Source of the DNA: Pithys albifrons albifrons
Lineage: Eukaryota > Chordata > Aves > Passeriformes > Thamnophilidae
NCBI RefSeq assembly: GCF_047495875.1
Contig: NC_092467.1
Span: 33,596,878-33,660,877, forward strand
Direction of reading: 5' to 3'
DNA: 64,000 nt
Numbering within the stretch: the stretch's first letter is position 1; each line of letters opens with the position of its first letter. The notes beneath the pieces were generated by a model that saw only the letters and a program-made list of their open reading frames with translations, ran no database searches and was not told where the DNA came from. Positions 44,111 through 54,627 of the stretch are shown here, piece after piece. The translations under genes and the position numbers were made by a program.

Positions 44111-44789
44111 ACAACTTTATCCTCTAAGTCTTATTTCAGCTAAACAAAGGTTTGTATTTCTGATAAGGGTTTTTTGTTCTTGAAGTCTACATCTGATTTT
44201 CTAAGCAGTTACATTGATTTTATATTATATACAACTAAAACTTAATACTGTTAAGTGAAAATTATTTTTTTATAGATCTGGCACACGAAAATTTTCATAG
44301 ATTTTTTCCTGACATCGATGTGGTGCTGATTAGAGATAAATAAAAATGTTTTCACGTCTGGGGCTGTGCCCACTTCCCTGGTAAGGCCAAACACTGCCCA
44401 GGCTGAGGGGGCACCCATTTAATCAGTTTGCTGGTCTGAAGGAACATCAATTCTGCTAAAAAGGCACCGAATTATGGAGGGCACTGCCCATTTGAATTGC
44501 AGATATCATTGATTTGAAAAACATAAAAAGTGCAAACCACAAACTGTGAAAGACCCAGAGCTGAGTAACTCCAGCAAGTCTGGATAAACCCAGTTAAAAC
44601 CAACTGACTGGCAAAGAGATCACTGGAAAACCCCAGGAAAAGGGAACAGCCTGGGGTGGCTCCCAGGAGGAACTGGGGCAGCCAGAGGGGCTCCTGCTGC
44701 TGGTACTGGGGAAAACTGGGACCAGCAGCAAATTATCCAGGGCTGGGGCTGCACAGAGAGCTGGAGCTTCCCATGCCCCAGGAGGAACT
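44111..44789. other. Single-copy sequence, AT-rich left half
   Basis: AT-rich from about 44150 to 44350, GC-rich after 44600 on approach to the CR1 copy. Nothing else recognised. Confidence 0.5.
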
Positions 44790-44936
44790 GCTGGAGAGAA
44801 TTCAGGGGGAATTTCTGCCTGGAAAGGGTGGTCAGGCACTGGCAGGGGCTGCCCAGGGAGGTTTGGAGTGCCCAGTCCTGGAGGTGCCCAAGGCAGGACT
44901 GGCTGTGGCACTGAGTGCTCTGGGCTGGGGGACAAG
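44790..44936 (+). mobile_element. CR1 LINE 3' region whose tail became an array
   Basis: Sense CR1: GGAATTTCTGCCTGGAAAGG, GTGGTCAGGCACTGGCAGGG, GCTGCCCAGGGAGGTTTGGA, then GTGGCACTGAGTGCTCTGGG. Directly after it, where the CR1 3' terminus should follow once, the 51-bp array begins. Confidence 0.9.
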
Positions 44937-45758
44937 GTGGGCATCAGGCACAGGGTGGGCTCCATGGGCTGGGAGGGCTTTGCCAAGGGGGGCATCGGGC
45001 ACAGGGTGGGCTCCATGGGCTGGGAGGGCTGTGCCAAGGTGGGCATCGGGCACAGGGTGGGCTCCATGGGCTGGGAGGGCTTTGCCAAGGTGGGCATCAG
45101 GCACAGGGTGGGCTCCATGGGCTTTGCCAAGGTGGGCATTGGGCACAGGGTGGGCTCCATGGGCTGGCAGGGCTTTGCCAAGGTGGGCATCGGGCACAGG
45201 GTGGGCTCCAGGGACTGGGAGGGCTTTGCCAAGGTGGGCATCGGGCACAGAGTGGGCTCCATGGGCTGGCAGGGCTTTGCCAAGGTGGGCATCGGGCACA
45301 GGGTGGGCTCCATGGGCTGGGAGAGCTTTGCCAAGGTGGGCATCAGGCACAGGGTGGGCTCCATGGGCTGGCAGGGCTTTGCCAAGGTGGGCATTGGGCA
45401 CAGGGTGGGCTCCATGGGCTGGGAGGGCTGTGCCAAGGTGGGCATCGGGCACAGGGTGGGCTCCACGGGCTGGGAGGGCTTTGCCAAGGTGGGCATCGGG
45501 CACAGCGTGGGCTCCACGGGCTGGGAGGGCTTTGCCAAGGTGAGCATCAGGCACAGGGTGGGCTCCATGGGCTTTGCCAAGGTGGGCATTGGGCACAGGG
45601 TGGGCTCCATGGGCTTTGCCAAGGGGGGCATCAGGCACAGGGTGGGCTCCATGGGCTGTCAGGGCTGTGCCAAGGTGGGTATTGGGCACAGGGTGGGCTC
45701 CATGGGCTGGGAGGGCTTTGCCAAGGGGGGCATCAGGCACAGGGTGGGCTCCAGGGGC
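44937..45758. repeat. 51-bp minisatellite from the CR1 3' tail, about 17 copies
   Basis: The unit contains GGTGGGCATCGGGCACAGGG, TGGGCTCCATGGGCTGGGAG and GGCTTTGCCAA. Three units are 42 bp, lacking CTGGGAGGG (near 45120, 45570 and 45615). The same text occurs once at 54545..54602 within an unexpanded CR1 end. Open as a 17-residue repeat in one plus frame because 51 is a multiple of three. Confidence 0.96.
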
Positions 45759-47088
45759 CCTCAGGGATTGTGGGACACAAAGGGCTCTCAATCCCAGCCA
45801 GCCCTTGCCCAGGATGTTCTCCATCCTCAGCCCACGGTGTGAGGAGAATTCCCCTCTGTGTCATTACAGAACAGAAACGAACCTTTCCTGTCCAACCTTC
45901 CAGGGCTGGCTTGGGTGGCTTTGAAAGGTCCCTTCCGCCCAAACCACCCTCCAGTGTCCAACCAGGAGCTCCTCTGCCACCTTCTGAGGGTCACACACTC
46001 CCCAGAGGAGCTGCTGAGTTTGCCCAAGGACCACTTTGGGATCCACAGCCCCGGGGGGATCGTGGGAAGAACAGGCAGCACAAACCCCACAGAGCTGCTG
46101 TCCACACACTGCAAAACTTCCCCTTTGCTCTTCTGGCTGTGGAAAGCTGGGAAAGGCTGGATGGAAGGAGCTCTGACAGAAAACCACCACACTCTGACTG
46201 CTCCTGGTGCAGCTGAGCAACACTGGGGTCAATCCTGGCCTTCCACAGCCCATTTTTTTATTAATTTGTATAGATTTTTATTTATTAGTATAAAGGTGTG
46301 TCATCTCCTGGTTTGAAGCAGAAGGACTCGGGCACATAATACATAAAAATTCCAGTGTGGTACAATTTCAACTTCTGGGATGGATAAAAGAAAATTAGAA
46401 TTCCATCCAGCATTGCAAACAGGCAGACCCCAGATTTGTGCCCCCCTGAAATGCACAGTAACATTTGCAGCCTGGCTGACGAGGCTGAGCTGCATTAATT
46501 AAATTGAACTGGAGCCTCGTGGAGCTTTCCAATAACTTTTTAATTAGAGCTTAATGCTGCTCCCTGGCCCTGACAAAATTGAAATTTCTCCTGTAATGGC
46601 TGTGTTTCATATTCCACCTTCCCTTTGCTCCCCAGACACTCCCAGGAGCCGTGAAGAGCAGCCCATCAGCCGGGACTCCAGCAGGAAAGCTTGGGGCAAT
46701 ACCACACTCTCCTGATCTCTCTCCAAAGCAGAGCTCGCTAAGGAAATGTTCCTGTAACCTCTCAGACACCTGCAGTTGTGTGTCCACCTGGAGGCCAGTC
46801 CCTGGAAGTCAATCCATGGAAAAGGGAATTTTCTGGAGAGCCAAAGCACTTTCCCAGCTCCTGCTTTGCCTGCAGAGGTGGCTGTGCTTGTGTCACTGTC
46901 TGTGCCCTCTGTCCTGGGGCCAGAGACAGTCCCGGAGCTGGGAAGGGCTGGGAACATTTGGGAGGGTCCCAACTACTGTAATGCCCAAGGGAGGGTGGGA
47001 GGAGGAGGAGGGCCCCTGTGCTGGGCACTGAGCACTGTCCCAGCACTGGCACCTGCAGGGGCACAGGAGGGACAATGGCCTTGAGATG
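45759..47088. other. Mostly single-copy intron sequence
   Basis: A short sense CR1-like end (TTGGGTGGCTTTGAAAGGTC, CCTTCCGCCCAAACCACCC) lies at about 45895-45952. AT-rich at 46245-46310 and 46490-46560. No gene. Confidence 0.5.
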
Positions 47089-47322
47089 GAGGCTTGAGTT
47101 AGATTAGAGGGGAAGAAGAAATTCTTCCCTGTGAGGGTGGGCAGGCCCTGGAATGGATTCCCCAGAGAAGCTGTGGCTGCCCCAGCCCTGGGAGTGTCCA
47201 AGGCCAGGCTGGACAGGGCTTGGAGCACCCTGGGCTGGTGGGAGGTGTCCCTGCCAGGGCAGGGGTGGAACAGGATATTTAAGGTTCCTCCCCACCCAAC
47301 CAGTTGGGACTCTGTGGTTCTG
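47089..47322 (+). mobile_element. CR1 LINE 3' end with terminal octamers
   Basis: Sense copy: GAAGAAATTCTTCCCTGTGA, GGGTGGGCAGGCCCTGG, GGAGGTGTCCCTGCCAGGGC, ending in GACTCTGTGGTTCTGTGG, two degenerate copies of the ATTCTRTG octamer typical of CR1. Confidence 0.9.
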
Positions 47323-48271
47323 TGGCTTCCTTATCCTGGCACTGGAGATGTCCTTCCTCCTGCCAAGCCCCTCCTGGACTCTCCTGGAGCAGATTGGCAC
47401 AGCTTTGTCCATTCTGCCACCCCCAAATCACTAATTTAGAATTCCCACAGTGCTCAGGATCTGCTCTCAGAGTGAATGAATTAGTCCTGGTTACAATCAC
47501 CATGAGCATCAAATGAAATATGAATATGTTGGTGTTTTGGGGCCCATTCCCATTTCCACTCCAGTCCAGGCAGAGGGCACAAAGGTGACATTTAGGGCAG
47601 ACAATATCCAGTGTTGCATGGCACAATTCTGAGGTGCAGGAACCCTCTGGGTCTCAAGGGCTGCAGTGTGACCTCACAAGACAGGGCTTTAAGAGATATA
47701 GAGGATGGTATTTCATTTTTGTCCTCTGGAACAGTTCTGTTTGAATGGAATTCTTTCCTAAAGAAAATCTCAAAAAAAGGGTTCAGAAATGCCATTTCTA
47801 GCACTGCAAAGCTTTGATTTCCAGTGCACAGATTCCAGCCCATGAGCTTTAGAGCCTGGACCTGACAGGCCAGTTCCCTGCCAGTCCTGGAAACCACGGG
47901 GTAAATTATCACCACCAATTAACTTGGTGCAATTAAATCTGGTTATACCATCAGTGACCAGTCAGGCAGGGAGAAATGAGCAAACCATTTCAAAAGACTG
48001 GCAAAAGTCTTTCCAAATTATTAGCAGGAGTTTCAGAAAGACAAGAAAAGCTGAAATATTGCTCAGATGCAGAAATGTGGCACCTAAACCTGAACTCTGA
48101 TCCAAAAGTCCATGAAAGAAGCCCCTTGATTTCTGCTCTGAATGGAATGACAGAATTCCATTCCTGGCACTGGCAGGAATGACAACAGCCTGGATTCATC
48201 CTGTCCTTCTGAACCAAAGCAGCAGTTTGTACTTCCAGTGCTCCTGGTGGATTGTTCAGTGTCATGGTGGG
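47323..48271. other. Single-copy intron sequence
   Basis: Nothing recognisable. Confidence 0.5.
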
Positions 48272-48498
48272 GCTCACCAAGGGTTTAGGAAGAGGTTCTT
48301 CCCCCAGAGGGTGGTGGGCACTGCCCAGGCTCCCCAGGGCAGTGGGCACAGCCCCAAGGCTGCCAGAGCTCCAGGAGGGTTTGGATGATGCTCTGGGGCA
48401 CAGGGTGGGATTGTTGGGGTGTCTGTGCAGGGCCAGCAATTGAACTCCATGATCCCTGTGGGTCCCTTCCAGCTGAGGAGATTCTGGGATTGACAGGA
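48272..48498 (+). mobile_element. CR1 LINE 3' end
   Basis: Sense: AGAGGTTCTTCCCCCAGAGG, GTGGTGGGCACTGCCCAGGC, CACAGGGTGGGATTGTTGGG, ending in GAGATTCTGGGATTGACAGG with a degenerate octamer. Same subfamily as 22484..22745. Confidence 0.9.
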
Positions 48499-50421
48499 CA
48501 CAGCAGTGGCCACGTGACAACCTGGTTGGTGTTGGCTGAGCTGGTTGTGGGTGCAGGGGGTGGGAGGAGCTGGTGGAGCCCATGGAGCCCAGTCAGACAC
48601 AATGAATGGCCTTTCCCCTGCAGCAGACTCCAGAATTCCAGGTGTCTGAGCCAGGACTGTTCTCAGCACCCTTGAGCCGTGGGCTCTGTGACCCTCCCGT
48701 GGGTGCTGCACCTTCCATGGTCCATCAGGCCCTCCATGGATTGCATGGAATGGCACAGGCTGCTGGAACAGAGAACCCAGCCCTGAGCAATTCCTCTCTG
48801 GCTGATGGTCTGAAGTAATTAGTCCACTGTCTGTTCTTTTCTGCAATTACAATTATTAGCAAAAAAAATCATCTTAATAACCCAAACAATGCAGCAGGGA
48901 TGCACTTTGTGTTCATCAGCCCAGAACTGACAAAGCCCAGCCCTGGGAGGATCCCACTGACAATCCTGCCCATTAACTGTCTGCTCCTCACTCCTGAGAT
49001 CAAAAATAAAGCCTAATTTATTATCTTCAACTCAAATATTACCCAAATTCACCAGCTGTGGTGCTGCAAGAGCAGCACGAGGCAGGGGAAGTGCTGCCCA
49101 CAGCACACACACGTTTGCATTCCCTAATTCCAGAACACCAAGGAACACACTGTTTTCTTTCCAAACCTTCCACTCTGCATGGTGGACACTGAACTTTTCT
49201 GCCATGGCAGAGTAAAGCCCCTCATGTGCCTTCTCACACTCCTGCAGGGCCAGAGCACCAAATTAATCAGCTCATTTACAGCAGGGAATCAATGGGAATG
49301 AACAAGTGCTGAGTGGGGAGGGAACATTAATTTTATATCATGAGGCAACTCAATAAACACTGAAATACAACCCAATAAACATCTTTATACACGACACAAC
49401 CACAGTGGGGGTACTTGCACACACCTCATCTTCTACCAGTTAATTAGAAAGAGAATTCCTGCATGGAAAGGACACATTCTGCATGGCCAGAGCAAACTCT
49501 CCATTGCCAGGTGCTGAACACACAGTCCCTGCTCATTTCTGGTCCTGCTTTAGTACTTTTCAGCCAAGGAAACGTGGGAGCTTGGCCTTGGCAGCCAGAG
49601 CAGAAGAAGAGAAGGCAGAGTATCTCCTGGGCAGGTGAAGGCCAGGCTGGAAGTGCCTGAGCCCTTGGGAACGAGCAAACTCCTCACAAGGCTCTCGGGC
49701 AACCTAAACCCACAAACTCCAGGCTCTGCCCCCAGGCCCTTGTGTTCCAAAGCTCTGGATTTGGGGCCCATCCCACCTTTGCAGGGCAGGGTCTGGCCCT
49801 GGCTGAGCTCGTGCTCCACACCTGGCCTGGGGCTCTGACCTGGCAGCAGGAATTCCTGCCCCTGCTCCCCCTGCCCCAGCCCTGGGGGTTCCACACTCAG
49901 AGCTCAGCGCTGGGTTCACAGCCCCTGGCTCAGAGGGGCCCCTTCCCCCTGGCACTGAGGGCACACCATGGCCCAGCAGGAGCTCAGCAGCTCTTTGCAG
50001 TCCCTCAGAACCGGGTCCAGCTCAGCACTGAGAGCAGAGCAAGGCAAGGCATTCGCCCAAAACTTTATGTGCCTCCCATTATGCTGGAGTTCATGTGAAG
50101 GTGGCTCTGATTCATTCCTGGCAGGCTCCAGGATGCCAAAGGGACCCAAATGAATCCTCCCACAAGGCTAATTTGGCTTGGCAGCAAAAGGATGAAGACG
50201 GAATCAAATCTAAGCTTGAGTGGAATCTTACGGTCAATAATACATTATTTATGGTTTAAATTAGTTTCTCACGTATGTCATTAGCATAATTGCCCTGGTT
50301 TGGGCCAGGTCCAAGCATGTTTGAGGATGGAAATGAAACCAAGGCCATCACACTGCCTTTGCCTGGCTGGTGATGAATCCCACCCTGGTGTTCCCAGGAT
50401 TTGGGGTGTGGAACAGCACCT
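48499..50421. other. Single-copy intron sequence
   Basis: About 1.9 kb with no gene. AT-rich at 48830-48900 and 49320-49390. Confidence 0.5.
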
Positions 50422-52782
50422 TGAAAGGCTGGGGGAATAACTGGACCTTGCAGGGCTGGGGGAATAACTGCCCATGGCAGGGCTGGGGCAATGACTGCCC
50501 AGTGCAGGGCTGGGGGAATAACTGCCCATGGCAGGGCTGGGGGAATAACTGCCCAGTGCAGGGCTGGGGGAATAACTGCCCATGGCAGGGCTGGGGGAAT
50601 AACTGCCCAGTGCAGGGCTGGGGCAATAACTGGACCTTGCAGGGCTGGGGGAATAACTGCCCATGGCAGGGCTGGGGCAATAACTGCCCATGGCAGGGCT
50701 GGGGGGGAATAACTGCCCAGTGCAGGGCTGGGGCAATAACTGCCCATGGCAGGGCTGGGGGGAATAACTGCCCATGGCAGGGCAGGGGCAATAACTGCCC
50801 AGTGCAGGGCTGGGGGAATAACTGCCCATGGCAGGGCTGGGGGAATAACTGTCCAGTGCAGGGCTGGGGGGAATAACTGCCCAGTGCAGGGCAGGGGCAA
50901 TAACTGCCCATGGCAGGGCTGGGGCAATAACTGCCCAGTGCAGGGCAGGGGCAATAACTGCCCATGGCAGGGCTGGGGGAATAACTGCCCATGGCAGGGC
51001 TGGGGCAATAACTGCCCATGGCAGGGCTGGGGCAATAACTGCCCAGTGCAGGGCTGGGGGAATAACTGCCCAGTGCAGGGCTGGGGGAATAACTGCCCAT
51101 GGCAGGGCTGGGGCAATAACTGCCCAGTGCAGGGCTGGGGCAATAACTGCCCATGGCAGGGCTGGGGGGGAATAACTGCCCAGTGCAGGGCTGGGGCAAT
51201 AACTGCCCATGGCAGGGCTGGGGGGAATAACTGCCCATGGCAGGGCAGGGGCAATAACTGCCCAGTGCAGGGCTGGGGGAATAACTGCCCATGGCAGGGC
51301 TGGGGGAATAACTGTCCAGTGCAGGGCTGGGGGGAATAACTGCCCAGTGCAGGGCAGGGGCAATAACTGCCCATGGCAGGGCTGGGGCAATAACTGCCCA
51401 GTGCAGGGCAGGGGCAATAACTGCCCATGGCAGGGCTGGGGCAATAACTGCCCAGTGCAGGGTGGGGCAATAACTGCCCAGTGCAGGGCAGGGGCAATAA
51501 CTGCCCAGTGCAGGGCTGGGGCAATAACTGCCCATGGCAGGGCTGGGGGCAATAACTGCCCAGTGCAGGGCTGGGGCAATAACTGCCCATGGCAGGGCTG
51601 GGGGAATAACTGCCCATGGCAGGGCTGGGGGCAATAACTGCCCAGTGCAGGGCTGGGGGAATAACTGCCCATGGCACGGCTGGGGCAATAACTGCCCAGT
51701 GCAGGGCTGGGGGCAATAACTGCCCAGTGCAGGGCTGGGGGAATAACTGCCCAGTACAGGGCTGGGGGCAATAACTGCCCAGTGCAGGGCAGGGGCAATA
51801 ACTGCCCAGTGCAGGGCAGGGGCAATAACTGCCCAGTGCAGGGCTGGGGGAATAACTGCCCATGGCAGGGCTGGGGCAATAACTGCCCAGTGCAGGGCTG
51901 GGGGAATAACTGCCCATGGCAGGGCTGGGGCAATAACTGCCCAGTGCAGGGCTGGGGGAATAACTGCCCAGTGCAGGGCTGGGGGAATAACTGCCCATGG
52001 CAGGGCTGGGGCAATAACTGCCCAGTGCAGGGCTGGGGGAATAACTGCCCATGGCACGGCTGGGGCAATAACTGCCCAGTGCAGGGCAGGGGCAATAACT
52101 GCCCAGTGCAGGGCAGGGGCAATAACTGCCCATGACAGGGCTGGGGGAATAACTGCCCAGTGCAGGGCTGGGGGAATAACTGCCCATGGCAGGGCTGGGG
52201 CAATAACTGCCTAGTGCAGGGCTGGGGGAATAACTGCCCAGTGCAGGGCTGGGGGCAATAACTGCCCATGGCAGGGCTGGGGCAATAACTGCCCAGTGCA
52301 GGGCTGGGGCAATAACTGCCCATGGCAGGGCTGGGGGAATAACTGCCCAGTGCAGGGCTGGGGGAATAACTGCCCATGGCAGAGCTGGGGGAATAACTGC
52401 CCATGGCAGGGCTGGGGCAATAACTGCCCAGTGCAGGGCTGGGGCAATAACTGCCCAGTGCAGGGCTGGGGGGAATAACTGCCCAGTGCAGGGCAGGGGC
52501 AATAACTGCCCAGTGCAAGGCTGGGGCAATAACTGCCCAGTGCAGGGCTGGGGCAATAACTGCCCATGGCAGGGCCGGGGGCAATAACTGCCCAGTGCAG
52601 GGCTGGGGCAACAACTGCCCATGGCAGGGCTGGGGCAATAACTGCCCAGTGCAGGGCTGGGGGAATAACTGCCCATGGCAGAGCTGGGGGAATAACTGGA
52701 CCTTGCAAGGCTGGGGGAATAACTGCCCAGTGCAGGGCTGGGGCAATAACTGCCCAGTGCAGGGCTGGGGCAATAACTGCAC
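50422..52782. repeat. 27-bp minisatellite, 2.36 kb, about 86 copies: the largest array here
   Basis: Each unit has CAGGGCTGGGG, G or C, AATAACTGCCC and either ATGG or AGTG. Unit length is 26-29 bp from variation in the G run. Subtypes include rare TGGACCTTG units at both ends (50451, 50633, 52697). A block is repeated with an offset of 463 bp (landmark GGGGGGG runs at 50701 and 51164), so recent duplications copied about 17 units together. All three minus frames are open over long spans (up to 900 codons), an artefact of the unit. Confidence 0.98.
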
Positions 52783-53529
52783 AGCCCCACACAAGCACAC
52801 ACAAATCTGGGGATGTGGTTTCCTGTGGCACTTGTTCCCAGTCCTCTCACTGGTTTGGGGCTGGTTTTCTCTTTCGTTTTGCAGGTTTTTGTCCTGGAAA
52901 GAAGTCACCAAGTAATACCTAAAGCAAAAGCTCCCTAACCCTCTTTTCCAGCTGCCTTGCCTCAGCCTCTTCCAGCAGCTCACACCAACCCTCTGCCAGG
53001 GGCTGGGCTGTCACAGGTCCATCCCTTCTCATTTCAGTCCTGGGCTCTCACCACCCCATGGATTCCTGCCCATGCACCAGCAGCCCCTCTGCATGTTGCC
53101 ACTTCTGGGACTAAAGGCACTTTTGGTGTAAAATCACACCAGGGGTTTGTCTTTGCAGAGAGACCTGTGCAAGTCCATGATAAGCTCATTTTTTTCATCT
53201 CCCTTCCCCGTTTTTTGAGGACTACTTCCCAAACTGAGACACATGTGCCATTGGCTGCACCTCTGCAGGGTGGGAATGGCAGATCCAAAGGGATCAGCTG
53301 AGGACACACAAGCCTAAAAGCCTCGTGCCTTTGGAAGAAAGAAATTGCAGCTATTTTTGAACCATCAGATCTCTCTAAATGCAGTTCAAAGACAAGAGGA
53401 AAGGCTTTGGACACGCTTTGAGAAGGACATAAAGCTGAACTTGTTAAGGCTCTGGTGGCTCTGAAGGGCTGACACGGAGTGAGATCCCCCAGCACCAGTA
53501 ACTCCCCATCAAAGGTCACCACTGTGTGA
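52783..53529. other. Single-copy intron sequence
   Basis: Nothing recognisable. Confidence 0.5.
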
Positions 53530-53981
53530 TGCCAGGCTGGGCAGACACGGGCACAGGCTGGGCAGATACTGGGACAGGCTGGGCAGACACAAGGACAAGA
53601 TGGGCAGACACTGGGACAGGTTGGTCAGACACAGGGACAGGCTGGGCAGGCACTGGGACAGACACAGGGACAGACACTGGGACAGGCTGGGCAGACACTG
53701 GGACAGACACTGGGACAGACACAGGGACAGGCTGGGCAGGCACTGGGACAAACACTGGGACAGACACAGGGACAGGCTGGGCAGGCACTGGGACAAACAC
53801 TGGGACAGACACTGGGACAGGCTGGGCAGACACTGGGACAGACACTGGGACAGGCTGGGCAGGCACAGGGACAGGATGGGCAGACACTGGGACAGACACT
53901 GGGACAGGCTGGGCAGGCACAGGGACAGGATGGGCAGACACTGGGACAGACACTGGGACAGGCTGGGCAGGCACTGGGACT
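53530..53981. repeat. Composite 12/21-bp minisatellite, about 450 bp
   Basis: Words GACAGGCTGGGCAGACACTGG (21 bp) and GACACTGGGACA (12 bp) alternate, so the period switches. The text GGCAGGCACTGGGACAGGCT resembles CR1 internal text (CAGGCACTGGAACAGGCTGC), a possible but unproven origin. Several open frames, none coding. Confidence 0.94.
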
Positions 53982-54507
53982 CCTTTGCTCTCTGGGGGGT
54001 AACCAGCACACCAGACCCAGGAATTCCAGAGGGAAGGCTTTGATGACTCCAAACTTTGCTCCCCACTAGACAGACTCACACAGTTTCTGGCTGTTTTAGT
54101 GCAACACACACAAAAAGGCACATTTTCAATCAAGAGTAATTAATTTAAAATTAGTATTTTGAAGCACTTAATGCAGCATTTAATCCATGAAATGTCATGA
54201 AAAGCCACTTGGCCAATTACATTGAAAACTACCTCGCAAAATCGATGTAATGTTTCCTGTGTGGATGAAATCTTTAATTCTTGCATGTGATTCCATCCAA
54301 AATCCCAACCTTTGGTCTCCCTGTGGCCACCCAGCAAATGTCTCACAGCAGAGAAGGTGTCCCACAGTTCCTCTGTGCCTATGAATGATTCAGGAGCAGG
54401 TTAGAACATTGAAAAGGCTGCAAACTGCTCAGGTCTTTGGCACAGGGATTCAACCTCATGGACTGGAGAGGGACTTTTCCATGTAAAATATTCATCAGCT
54501 GTCCCAA
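53982..54507. other. Single-copy intron sequence
   Basis: AT-rich at about 54120-54290. Nothing else recognised. Confidence 0.5.
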
Positions 54508-54627
54508 GAACAACTGGCCGTGGCACTCAGAGCTCTGGGCTGGGGGACAAGGTGGGCACTGGGCACAGGGTGGGCTCAGGGACCCTGGAGGGCTTTGCCA
54601 ACCTCAGTGATTCTGGGATCTCACCAG
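54508..54627 (+). mobile_element. CR1 LINE 3' terminal fragment (unexpanded form of the 51-bp unit)
   Basis: GGCCGTGGCACTCAGAGCTC, TGGGCTGGGGGACAAGGTGG, GCACTGGGCACAGGGTGGG, then GGAGGGCTTTGCCAACCTCA and GTGATTCTGGGATCT. It carries the 51-bp text once, followed by the normal CR1 terminus with an octamer-like end. Confidence 0.88.

Noticed and set aside
50281..52983. A 900-codon proline-rich open frame on the minus strand
   Set aside because: It lies in the 27-bp array, has companions in the other frames, and has no start context, domain or family signal.
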